DNA of 46,000 nucleotides from Glandiceps talaboti (lineage: Eukaryota > Hemichordata > Enteropneusta > Spengelidae). This document shows, in pieces, positions 35,841 through 46,000 of the stretch (within the stretch, counting starts at the first letter, position 1; the number at the start of each line of letters is the position of its first letter). The translations under genes and the position numbers were made by a program. The notes under the pieces are model-generated. The model was not told the origin of the DNA. It did no database searches and saw only the letters and a list, made by a program, of their open reading frames with translations. The DNA lies in the NCBI RefSeq assembly GCF_964340395.1, contig NC_135564.1:8594361-8640360 (forward strand), given 5' to 3'.

Positions 35841-36021
35841 CACTATACCTTCCCGACGTTTTTTTAATGTTCCAATTTTCAACCTTTCGACAGAGTACAG
35901 ATAAAGGAGGTATTGTCTCAGTTCTCGACTCACCCTATATCCTACCTGGAATCCGACAAACATAAAAGATGAATATGGCTGGATATGAAAAAAAAAACAC
36001 GATGTTACTGGTGGTAGTAGT

Positions 36022-36037
36022 GGGGGGGGGGGGGGGG
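36022..36037 (+). repeat. G16 homopolymer
   Basis: Sixteen consecutive G, downstream of MITE family A copy 3. Confidence 0.85.
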
Positions 36038-36711
36038 CGATGCCACAAGCACGTATCTTGGCGACAATTAAAATTCGTGTGAAAATTCAGAATCTTTAAG
36101 CGACTCAAATGGCTAATAATATGTTTCCGTGTAATTTGCATTTCCAAGACATCCACACTGTTAGTAGAACGTGTGATTATGATTTGAAAGGATCACTAAT
36201 GTATATACACACACAGGGACACACACAAATGCACACACACAAATACACACGGACAGACAGATAGACAGACAGACACACACACTCACCGACTATATTATCT
36301 TTTGATGTTTGGATGAAAAATAACTGAAATGATCAACCAACTATTGCTCAGCCAGTCAGATTATTATGTAGGCTTCCATCAATCGTACTATAGTATAAAA
36401 GTTACTCCCCTATTACCATGTTAGATTTCATTGCAGCCGGTTTTGAAATAATTGATTAGGTAGTCCAGTGTATTCGGAAACATTACCCTCAATTTATTAT
36501 ATATTGAAATTGTTGTAAAGGTTTTTTTCAGAAATGACGCCTTTACTGTAATTACATATGCAAGCCTGAAGATAAAGGCCTATTTAAATGTTATTGGTTA
36601 CACTCAAATACAATACGTTTCATCTTACACTATTCGTCCATCTCCCTTTCATTTAGCAATTAATTCATTTACGTGTATTTAGCTCTATTCATTCATTAAT
36701 TCGTGTAAATA

Positions 36712-36836
36712 ACCTTGTAACGGCTATCAACTCACTTATTCACCCATTTATCCAACCACTTGTTTGTTGACATTCGTAGTATGTGTTACACTTACTGAAA
36801 ATATGAAGGTAAAAAAACACAAGTTCTTTATTTATA
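36712..36836 (+). repeat. Duplicated block, copy 1
   Basis: AACCTTG, CTATCAACTCAC, TTCACCCATTTATCCAACCA and ATGTGTTACACTTACTGAAA recur in the same order at 37339. Each copy is followed after 50-60 bases by a (TTTA)n tract, so the duplicated unit is about 625 bases with its microsatellite. Confidence 0.65.
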
Positions 36837-36889
36837 GCCTAATTTATTCTCGCGTTCCTCCGATCACCAGCTATATAATAATCCATATA

Positions 36890-36890
36890 T

Positions 36891-36925
<35 letters not shown>

Positions 36926-36985
36926 TCTATATATTTATCACTCCATCCATCCATCCATCCATCTATCAAGCTATCTATCTATCTA

Positions 36986-37032
<47 letters not shown>

Positions 37033-37054
37033 CTATCTGTGTCTGTCTATCTAT

Positions 37055-37096
<42 letters not shown>

Positions 37097-37282
37097 CTAT
37101 GTGTCTGTCTATCTATCTATCTATATATCTATCTATCTACCTACCTATTTGTCTGTCTGTCTTAATCTTTCTATCTATTTGCCAGTCTCCTGTCTAGATC
37201 TGTCTGTCCGTCTGTGTCTTTATGTTCATTCCTTCATTCATTCATTCCTTCATTCATTCATTCATTCATTCATTCATTCATT
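36890..37282 (+). repeat. Compound (TTTA)n/(CATC)n/(CTAT)n/(CTGT)n/(ATTC)n microsatellite
   Basis: Nearly 400 bases of successive related tetranucleotide blocks, with short unique gaps near 37165-37225. It lies between the two duplicated blocks at 36712 and 37339. Confidence 0.9.
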
Positions 37283-37338
37283 TAGTCATATATAACACCT
37301 GTTGTTATTAAGTATGGTGCAATAGGTAACCTTACACA

Positions 37339-37460
37339 AACCTTGACTCTGCTATCAACTCACACGTTCACCCACTTACCCAACCACTTATTTAATGATA
37401 TTGGTATTATGTTACACTAATTGGAAATTGGAAGGTCAACAAGACACGTTCTGTATTTGT
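37339..37460 (+). repeat. Duplicated block, copy 2
   Basis: AACCTTG, CTATCAACTCAC, TTCACCCACTTACCCAACCA and ATGTTACACTAATTGGAAA correspond to 36712-36836, about 75% by eye. Confidence 0.65.
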
Positions 37461-37507
37461 CGACATTCATTCATTAGACGTTCATGAGCGTCAATCCATG
37501 CATATCT

Positions 37508-37554
<47 letters not shown>

Positions 37555-37606
37555 TTTTCAATTCTGTTATTTATTTGCATGATTGTTTGTTTATTTATTT
37601 ATTTAT
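37508..37606 (+). repeat. (TTTA)n microsatellite
   Basis: A long TTTA tract (to about 37557), then a shorter one (about 37588-37606), following duplicated block copy 2. Confidence 0.9.
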
Positions 37607-38305
37607 GTATTCATTACTTAGTTATTTACCTAATCCATCACAAAGTTGTTCCTTAAAAAAACTCAGAAAACCAAGAGTTCATAAAAGAACGAGACATTTC
37701 CTACTGGCGGGCTAATAGTCTTGTCTTTGTCAGAAAGGCTCAATACTGGTCATCTTTAAAGAAAAAATGTAGCTGTTGTGTTTGAGCGATTTTCTAGATT
37801 TTTCCATCGAATTGACTCCGAAGGTATTAGGTTACCATGGGCATTGTAAAAGCACAACATTTCAAAGTAATCAAAATATCTCTACAACATCGAAGCCACA
37901 AAGGGTAATAACTAATGTGCCATCTTCGTGGTACACATTCAGAAAACACCATCAGCTACTGATGTCAAGTCTCAGGGGCTGGCCGTCATGCTATTTTTGA
38001 TTTGTGAAAAAATGGCCTTACGGAATGGAAAAGGCCCAATTTGTCATATCCAATTGGCTTCTTGCCTTGTGTGTATTCTATCATTTGGAGTATTCCTCCG
38101 CTCGGTCTGCGATCAAAATATATATGTTTGAATGTATTGTCAATATGTCTAAGGAATCCGAATTAATGTCTATCCGTGTCACAAGTTTGAATAATTATGC
38201 TGAATCTACCTGGAGCATGCTATAGTCGAATCTGACTAACCAAGACTAAGATAGGTACAATATGAGTTCGTTATGAAACTATAGAAAAACGCAAATTACA
38301 ATAAG

Positions 38306-38374
38306 TAAAACACAAAGTACACATTTACTTAGAATAGTAAACAAAACACAAAGTAATAATTTACTTAGAATAGT
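38306..38374 (+). repeat. Two-copy tandem, about 36-bp unit
   Basis: AAAACACAAAGTACACATTT then ACTTAGAATAGT is followed directly by AAAACACAAAGTAATAATTT then ACTTAGAATAGT, with a few substitutions. Confidence 0.8.
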
Positions 38375-40232
38375 GTATCGTCACTGTGATGAATAATATT
38401 GAAGTAAAATTACTATCCATGTCTGTCACTCTGTTTGTTTGCCTGCATACATCAACGAAGTTTTCCTTTCAAAAACGATTATATTGCTAAAGTTATTTAC
38501 CGAAACCATACAGTGGACATAAAACCCAGCCATATTGTGAGTTGTGATCATCAGAAGTAGATTCTTTCTTTTTTTTGAAATGGTGGTCTGCGACCTATTT
38601 TGTCACCCTGTGTTTTGCACATGTGTTGTAATTTTTCAGTTGTACCCTGACATAATGTCAAATCCGGTTATCATAGTTCAATTCTATAAAAAGCCATGGA
38701 ATAAAATATGCCGTAAAGGTTACATTGCTTAAATGTCAAAGAACCACACTTTTTCATATTAATAAGCTTGCTTTTCTCATTCAGTGTCTCGTTTGCAAAG
38801 CAAAACTTATTTTACAAGTCTTTACGTGCAGCTAACATAGAAACGCGACCTAAGTATCTAGTATAAGTTACCGGATAACTTCTAGAAACCATGTGCTTAA
38901 GCCCTTAACCATCAATGTTAAATTTCAAACGTAAAAAGTAATGAAAAATAATCCACAATCTGTCGCAAGACATATTGCTCTTGGAAATGTAATAAATAGT
39001 TCAATTGAAAGAAAACAAGTGAAGTAATGAGTCGACTGTAAATTTCAGGAGATAATGATTTTCTTTACCTACAATACCAACTGTGGTAATGGCCTGCATA
39101 ATGAAACAACAAACGTATACGTATAAGCAGTTTGACGGTATTTTTAAAAATTATAGATCAATGTACATGAGATTTTATTAGGCTTAGACTATAACATTAG
39201 TGTGGTCATCCTAAGACGACATTTGTGTATATCTGGCAAAAGATGGTAGATGTGTTAGAAGCCGGTGACATGCATTTAGACATAAAATTTATAGCATAAT
39301 GGAGAGAAAAAAGAGGTTTTAGTTTTGCCTATATTTAGATTTACTATTTCATTCAACGTCTGAACAGGCGACACCATCAATGCATGTGTCTATAACCCTG
39401 TTGGGGCAACCTATCTGGCAAATGTAATTGTGGCAATAAAAACTTATCTACATACAGAGTTTAGCCTGGTATCATCTGTTCACGAATAATAAAGGCGGCC
39501 TATTATGTTGTAGTACATAGACCTTCGAAACCACAACGGAAATCACAAAACCTGAAATAAAACATCGTGTTGGCGACACAAATCTTACCAATATTTCAAC
39601 ATTTTATTGCCTGCCATGGCGAGACTATTTCTCAGACTGCGGCGTTGCTAAATTTCATGTCTGGTGGGCAAGTAATCGCCACATGTTATAGTCTGGATGG
39701 TATGATACTATGCAAGAATTTATGTACCGTGCAATTGTTATACATTTCAGTCAATTGAATCAAAATATCAGAATGATCGCGCCGTCACCTCTGGACATAG
39801 CTTACCGTCCGCGCAAAAAAAATTGTAACAAGGTTGGTTCAGATGTATGCCGCGCCAGCTAGACGATGAAAGGCAATGTTAGTAAGGGTGTTGTCCAGTC
39901 AGGCAACATTTTGTTTCCGGTTTCAAGATTTTCATTGTGACTGACTGCTTTATATAGATAATTATTATGGACAGCGTGTGTTGATTTTCACATATCTCTG
40001 TGTTATCTTTAACCAAACATTGTCTCTATTTATATGTTCTACATAAAGGTAGCGTTTATATCAGAAATATTGCCCATGTGTTATTGCGGTAAACTCAACA
40101 TTACACAACTATCATGCCTAAAAGTTGTAAAATACTGTGAAATATTAGACTTTGGAATTCGATGGTAACCAATAAATATGCATGAAAATTGATCAACCGA
40201 TTTTGAATACATGTACAAATATATTTTCGTGT
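38375..40232. other. No gene seen
   Basis: Unique sequence with CpG-containing patches (39780-39870) but no open frame above about 60 codons. Confidence 0.4.
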
Positions 40233-40371
40233 GATAAATATTGTTCTTTGATCAGCCAAGGAAAAGACGAGTGACCTAAGGGGTCTTTATCACTCCGAGT
40301 CGATGGACGAGTAGTGACAACCCGTAGGTCACAAGTATATTTCGGTTGAATGAAGAAAAATATTGGAGGAT
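40233..40371 (+). mobile_element. MITE family A, copy 4
   Basis: Core GTGACCTAAGGGGTC, then TATCACTCCGAGTCGATGG, then CCCGTAGGTCACAAG, closing with TGAAGAAAAATATTGGAGG. Aligned by eye to copy 2, the centre and both arms are conserved. The first few bases of the left end are eroded. Confidence 0.72.
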
Positions 40372-40662
40372 AAAATTTTATTAATTACACCAGCGCCAGT
40401 AATATAGAGGAAGAATCAGGGAAAGTAATGGTAATTTTTGAAAGTTTTGACTCAGTGACGTAGACACAACGTTGTCGTGACGTAGCACGACCAGAGTATA
40501 TATTTCATATTTTTTTGTTCAACGTGGCTCGTGCTTGGTATAATAGTCGATATTCTTAATTGTTTGAATATATTTCTATTATATTGTATTAAAATTATAA
40601 GATTCTTTGTATATCCGTCAACCCTATTTAACAACATAGTATATTCAAATATAACGGTTGTC

Positions 40663-40740
40663 AATCGATCAATTAATCAATCGATCAATCAATCAATCAA
40701 TTGATTAATTAATTAATTAATTAATTAATTAATTAATTAA
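40663..40740 (+). repeat. (AATC)n/(TTAA)n microsatellite
   Basis: CGATCAATTAATC-type units grade into a pure TTAA tract of about 35 bases. Confidence 0.9.
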
Positions 40741-43610
40741 AAAAGATTATCCAGTAAAGTTTATTAGGATTATATTAGTTTTAACATTCATCTATTAATA
40801 CATTTACTTTTCCCATCACCCAAATTGCCATGAAGATAAAGATACAGAGAATAATTGAGCTGTCATGCGCATGTTAAATCGTGATTTCAGATTTCGAAGT
40901 TCGTTGCCATGGTTACCTGGTATTTTTAGATGAGGCATACGTCGGATTAAGCGTATCGGTGAAACATCAATGGCCAAGATATATATCAAAAATCACTTAA
41001 CCTTGTAAAGTGGACTGATTACTTCTCTCTATATATGAAAGAGAGCGATTCTTGATACGCTGTCACATTCGCAATATAAAAATCCAACCTTATACTTACT
41101 CTGTTGATATCAATATAAATCCATTCATGCAGTTAACGAGATTGAAATTACTTCTTTATTTGAAAACAATGACAAATTTACGACAAATGGTAGTTTCCAT
41201 TATGAAAATATTGATTCTACTCTTAAGATTGTAAATACTAGTGCGATGAACACTTTTATCATGAACATTTTGAACAGCTATATTCTCAGCTGCCATCATC
41301 CCTTTGGATGTATCTTTTATAAAATATTTAGTGAAATTATGCAATAATATATGCATATATTTCGATTCAAATGACTTATCTATGTGGAGTAGAGTCATGT
41401 GTAAATGGTAAATAAATATATATGTGAAATATAATGACGTAAAAATACGTGACCATTCCAAAAAAAATGACACTTGTTTTGAATCACTTTGATAGTAATT
41501 CAATATGATACACTTCTCAGCAGCAACACAATATGATTTGTAATAAAGAAAACACCCTATGGTCCTGATTCTGTGAACATTGTGCCTACAGATGGACTAA
41601 AGTTTACACTAATCCAATTGAACGCAGTATGCTCCATGGTTGAATTCATAAAATGAGAACATTATCAATTTATCTGTTATTCATTTTACAGTGTTTAAGA
41701 CAAAACTCAAAGTGTGAACAACTAGGAATTTAAAGTATGAAGTAGAATATTAACGCAACTGATTAAATAATCTCTTGTAATTCTTCAAAGCGAGATTTGG
41801 TGACAATTGCTCCGTTATTACTTTTCACACATCCTTATAAATGTGAACATTACATACAGACCAACGTACAATATTTAACTCGGTGAAGCAGCAGGCGTAT
41901 AGGCTTGGGGATTGTATTTGAATACCTTGAGCCCCATTGATAGCATCGCTTTGGAGACTGGTGCGTTGATAACCTTGTTTCACTTCAACGATATCACTGT
42001 TAGTATATCCCATAATAGAATAGAGGTCGTTTGCAATGTCATTATACTTTCAGACAAGGCCTTAAATCAATTGCCATCTTTCCCTCATAAGCACAAGACC
42101 ATTGTTCAACTCGTTACCTTAACCAAAACAGTAAGACATTCCTTCCATCGTGTTATGAACGCCTCACCATACAAGATGTTTATTTTCTGTATAATTTGAG
42201 TTATCGATAGCTTACGTCTTCAGAGATAAATTAAAGATGGTGGAAAAAATGTAAGAAACTCACAGTACATAGTCCTACACCTATACAAAACACACATTTC
42301 ACTCAGCAACATAAACTAGTCCAAGCTCAGTGCCGATATCACGTGACATACACAAAAGATGTTCATGTAAGAAGTTTACTAATGATTATTATTAAGTTTT
42401 GATTTTCAAGGCATGAATACAGGAAGAAAACTATATTCATACTCTATCGTATGGATATATGGCTCGTATCCCCACCCAGTCCCCGCTTGCTGAAAACATT
42501 GTTTGACCTATAAAGGTATGAATGTTTTTAGCAATACCATTTCTTTTTAACTCACATCACGATATATAATCTGTTACCACTGGGTGTCACATTACATCTA
42601 CCAATCCATATTTTATATTAACCATACAAAGAGACATACTATCTGCAAAGCAAAGAGAGAAGTTATAAATATCTCCAATCCCTTTTCAGTAGCGACGCAT
42701 GAGGAAATCTATCATTTTAAATGTACGGACATTGAGATGTATTAACAGTACTGAACATGATAAATTTTCAGAGGATCACCCACTATTGCCAATTTTTAAT
42801 TGGACGTAGACAATAAAAAGACTATAAAGTTATAAATTATGCCATTACTTTTTATCATTTCCGACTTTGACGATTTGTCATTGTGCATAGAACAGTAAAT
42901 AATATAAGGAAAAGCAGTTATAGGCAGAACGATGTATTGACGATCGTTTGAATGGTTCATTATATTCTTTTCGCACTATTTAATGAAAGTTAAATATTCC
43001 TCATACTTTTCTAAATCATATAAAAAGTGATAATTGAAATAATCAGACTATGAGATGAATATATGGAGTAAAGTGAATGCTATCATTGCCTTAACTACAG
43101 TTTTAAAAATGGGTAAAGAAACCTGTCGCGCCGTGGAATGTTCCAGATGTGCAAAACGTAATGAATAAAAACATGTACCTTGTAAGGCATACGAATAAAT
43201 GCTCTTTGAATCAACTGCACATTAAAATAAATGAACTATTTGATTGTTTTATTTATCAAAATAAATTACAAAAGTACAAAATTTGTTGATAATATAGTCC
43301 CCTAAGCTTGTAATTAGATAAAAGTCACCATTCTTGTATCAGCAAGACAAATACAAAAGCCCATTTCTACAGACCGGAAAATAGGTAACTTATAAACCCC
43401 CAACCTTTGAAATGAAACTGTTATTTTCTAAATGTTATGATGGTTTTCAAGGGGCATGATTTCATAAACAATGTTGATAAGGTTAGCGACGGAAATGATG
43501 TCATAAGGTGCACTTTTATCGTTACAATAAATATGCGATTTTCGTATACCTTGTCGAGTTCCTCCTTGTGTGTAAATTAAACTATATAATGATCGCCTTT
43601 ATGGTTGTAA
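40741..43610. other. No gene seen
   Basis: AT-rich. The 115-codon minus frame (41156-41503) and 95-codon plus frame (41912-42199) are judged chance. No repeat is evident. Confidence 0.4.
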
Positions 43611-43980
43611 GGCCTACAAAAAATAATCGTTTGGTTCCGGTTACCCGACCCTAGCTTGCTTTTTACTGTCGCCCCTAAATGTTTTTTACGTATTCGAGAA
43701 AGAATTAACAAAATCGCAAAAATTGTGTATCACGAGAAATAGTGGATGCGGAAACAAACTAAAAAGACAAATTAAAACAGTTCTTCCAATCTGTAATGGC
43801 TGTACATCCGATAGGAAGAAATAAACAACACAGAGACCAGTTGGAAAACAATGAAAACCCTGAACTAGACGCTCACACAGAAGAAAAAATACATAATAAA
43901 ATAAAATTAAAAAAATCTACCCTACCCCACCTATTCTAAAATTGAGCGTAACCAGAGCCATACAATTTTTTTATTAGGCC
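43611..43980 (+). mobile_element. Family B element, full length (370 bp)
   Basis: The reference copy. GGCCTACAAAAAATAATCGT at the left is inverted against TTTTTATTAGGCC at the right. The terminal repeats extend about 38 bases each to GGTTCCGGTTAC against GTAACCAGAGCC. Interior blocks match the copies at 25896 and 26804 closely. It is non-coding, so a non-autonomous DNA transposon is the likely identity. The superfamily is unresolved because no target duplication is obvious. Confidence 0.82.
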
Positions 43981-44770
43981 TATTTGTATTTTTAAACAGA
44001 CTCCTTTCCATTTAATTTACTATTCTTTTGTATCACGCTGTGTGACCTCTCTTGACCTCTCTTGGGTGAAAGCTACAAATTACATTCGAGAGTAATGATG
44101 TATAGATAACGTACTCAAACCGAGATTAATCGTGTGATAAAACTAAATATATGCACACTTGTTATGCTCTTTGAATCACAGCAGCATGTTAGCAGGTCTC
44201 TCCTCTACATAAGTGTGCATATGACTTCTCAATAGAGTGTTTTTTATTAAACATAAAATTCCCATTTCCGAATAATGATTGGTTCAATATGTGTTCCACT
44301 TCACTATTACGTACCAATTCATATGCTGTTTTTTATGATTCGCATCTCATTGAAGACTCATAGAAATATTGAATGGACGTAAGTGCACAATTCTTCTCCT
44401 AGAAGGGGTATGACGTTTTATTCCTAGCAACTGAAAGTTAAAAAAAAATATACGTGGAGAGACTGCTAAACTAACCTTCTCTTTGACCAAATGTTAATGT
44501 GTAAGTCATACCAAACCTGTCTGTCAACACACAGTCTTATTGTGCGCATGGCTCCGTTCTGTGAACAATTACAGTATGGAAGTTCACGCTAATGCGATCA
44601 GCATTGCTTGTGGAAGTTAGGAGGGTAATGTATTTTAAAAGTGTTTATACTAAAAGAAATACAAAATATTACATTGTTCTTAAGGATGATATTATTAATA
44701 CCATATTTTTGGTATAATTGCACAAGCATACTTATTTACATGTTTGTTACTTACTGAAGTTACTCTTTCG

Positions 44771-45103
44771 ATGTGTCGTATTGTTGTGAAAAAACCATCC
44801 TGCTCATCTGTTACACCGGAAGGCTGCCTCAGTCCTTCGAATTCTACTCATCAATCGGATTTTAGAGTGCATGACGTCAACAAGAAACGTACGTACATGT
44901 TCTCTACAATTTCAACTGAGCTGAGTAGAGCCAAGCAAGGGAAGTACCATCGTCGTAAACCACAGCCTCGTTCACGAGACTGTCCGAGACGCACCGCGTT
45001 ATTTCGCAGTGTCGCAGAAGAACTAACAGCTCTGGTTTGCGAGAATCGAAAAGAGGTTAAAACAATATGCATGTTGAAGTTGGATATGTTGAAGTTAAAA
45101 TAA
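44771..45103 (+). CDS. Candidate coding segment or 3' exon, basic unknown protein
   Basis: Seen: 110 codons from an ATG (starting MCRIVVKKPSCSSV), open for a further nine codons upstream, ending in TAA. The middle is basic (RAKQGKYHRRKPQPRSRD), followed by a helix-like RTALFRSVAEELTALVC segment. Composition is clearly less AT-rich than the surrounding DNA. An AATAAA overlaps the stop at about 45102, and the last residues (MLKLDMLKLK) look like a repeat run-out. No known domain is recognised. It could be a small gene, a 3' exon beginning at one of several AG sites near 44760-44790, or a chance frame. Confidence 0.28.
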   Translation: MCRIVVKKPSCSSVTPEGCLSPSNSTHQSDFRVHDVNKKRTYMFSTISTELSRAKQGKYHRRKPQPRSRDCPRRTALFRSVAEELTALVCENRKEVKTICMLKLDMLKLK

Positions 45104-45287
45104 ATATGAATGCCAAAGGCAGAATATCGACCTATTTTATCGTAGCGCATATGTAATGTCCGAAAAATGTTTATGTGAACATTAATTTATGCATGTCATG
45201 TCGGTGTTAACACACGACATTAATACAGAGCAATTATGTATCACCTCGGAACGAAGAAGCTGTCAAATCTTCTATATTATTCATGCA

Positions 45288-45367
<80 letters not shown>

Positions 45368-45475
45368 TGATAGGCTAATGCCAACCTTTCGTACTCCTTT
45401 TTAATGCCGTGATAACGTAAACACATTCGTCATTCTTCTGATAAAATATATAATTAATTATGTTTGTAAAATAGG

Positions 45476-45554
<79 letters not shown>

Positions 45555-46000
45555 TGTAATCGCTTGTGTTCATTTTATTGACAGGTGACATGGCAGATCA
45601 GATGTGACTCAAAAATGGCTTCAATACTGCAATTTCAAAATCAGGAAGCAGCTCACAGCACCTATCTATATATGCAGTATTTTGCACAAAACACTCACGG
45701 CTTCGTCGTGTCTTTTGTGTTCTTTCAAACTGATACTTTCAAAATCAATCGTTGCGAAAACTAATTGGGATCGATTTCGGCAAGTTAAAGGAAAGGAGAA
45801 AAACAACCTTTTGATAACACACAAGTGCTCGTGATATCAAAAGAAAATATACGTATTATTGAAATCACAAACATCTGTCATACATTTGTATCTGCGGATA
45901 TTAAAATTCATAGACCCTTTGTTCGAACTATCATGTCTGATGACTGTCTTACAGCAATCCAATTCATGCAGACACTGTATTCCAGGTTTTCTCAAGGCGA
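45104..46000. other. No gene seen at the right edge
   Basis: Besides the microsatellites, a 76-codon open frame at 45604-45834 is present, with no recognised features. Confidence 0.35.
45290..45551 (+). repeat. (TA)n, then (TA)n(GT)n
   Basis: (TA)n 45291-45359, about 115 bases of unique sequence, then (TA)n 45477-45495 fused to about 28 GT units. Confidence 0.9.

Noticed and set aside
41156-41503. 115-codon minus-strand frame.
   Set aside because: Rich in Ile, Phe, Tyr and Lys as expected for AT-rich chance sequence. No motif.

Overview
This window is eukaryotic nuclear DNA, almost certainly from a marine invertebrate animal. It has long non-coding stretches, AT-rich composition with CpG-richer patches, abundant microsatellites, many short fold-back transposable elements and intron-type splice signals. 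There is no bacterial-style gene packing and no recognisable transposase or reverse transcriptase. I cannot name the species from sequence alone. The very frequent TACATGTA words and the density of non-autonomous DNA transposons fit molluscs, brachiopods, hemichordates or lancelets.

Genes are few. The only confidently coding segment is a 3'-terminal exon on the + strand at 11887-11997. It encodes one WD40 blade ending in GGSDAYVRIWS and a stop, with a good acceptor before it and a 3' UTR with a poly(A) signal near 12604. The upstream 11.9 kb is therefore probably intron or further upstream gene sequence of that WD40-repeat gene. Two weaker coding candidates are a possible first exon at 30665-30837 ending at a GTGAGC donor, and a possible 3' exon at 44771-45103 rich in basic residues. 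A CpG-dense stretch at about 24190-24436 ends at a good GTAAGC donor and could be a promoter plus non-coding first exon.

The rest is repeat-built. 0-7 kb holds a short inverted-repeat element, a 434-bp TA-flanked MITE (miniature inverted-repeat transposable element), a 143-bp-period tandem array and a 1.3-kb nested fold-back. 8-14 kb has a 47-bp minisatellite, microsatellites and the WD40 exon. 15-24 kb has another short-element copy, a 700-bp MITE with an internal array of 49-bp repeats, long G-tracts, an AT-embedded palindrome and a 450-bp terminal-inverted-repeat element. 25-35 kb has several copies of a GGCCTA-ended element, a diverged repeat with 146-bp monomers, a 142-bp near-perfect palindrome and very long CT tracts. 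35-46 kb has further element copies, a duplicated block with its microsatellites, and mostly featureless AT-rich DNA.

I see no operon, defence system or CRISPR. The interest is in the repeats. One family (A) is present four times, another (B) four to five times including nested and flank-duplicated insertions. One MITE has converted part of its own terminal repeat into a tandem array. Three unrelated-looking arrays share the octamer word ATGCAAAT.
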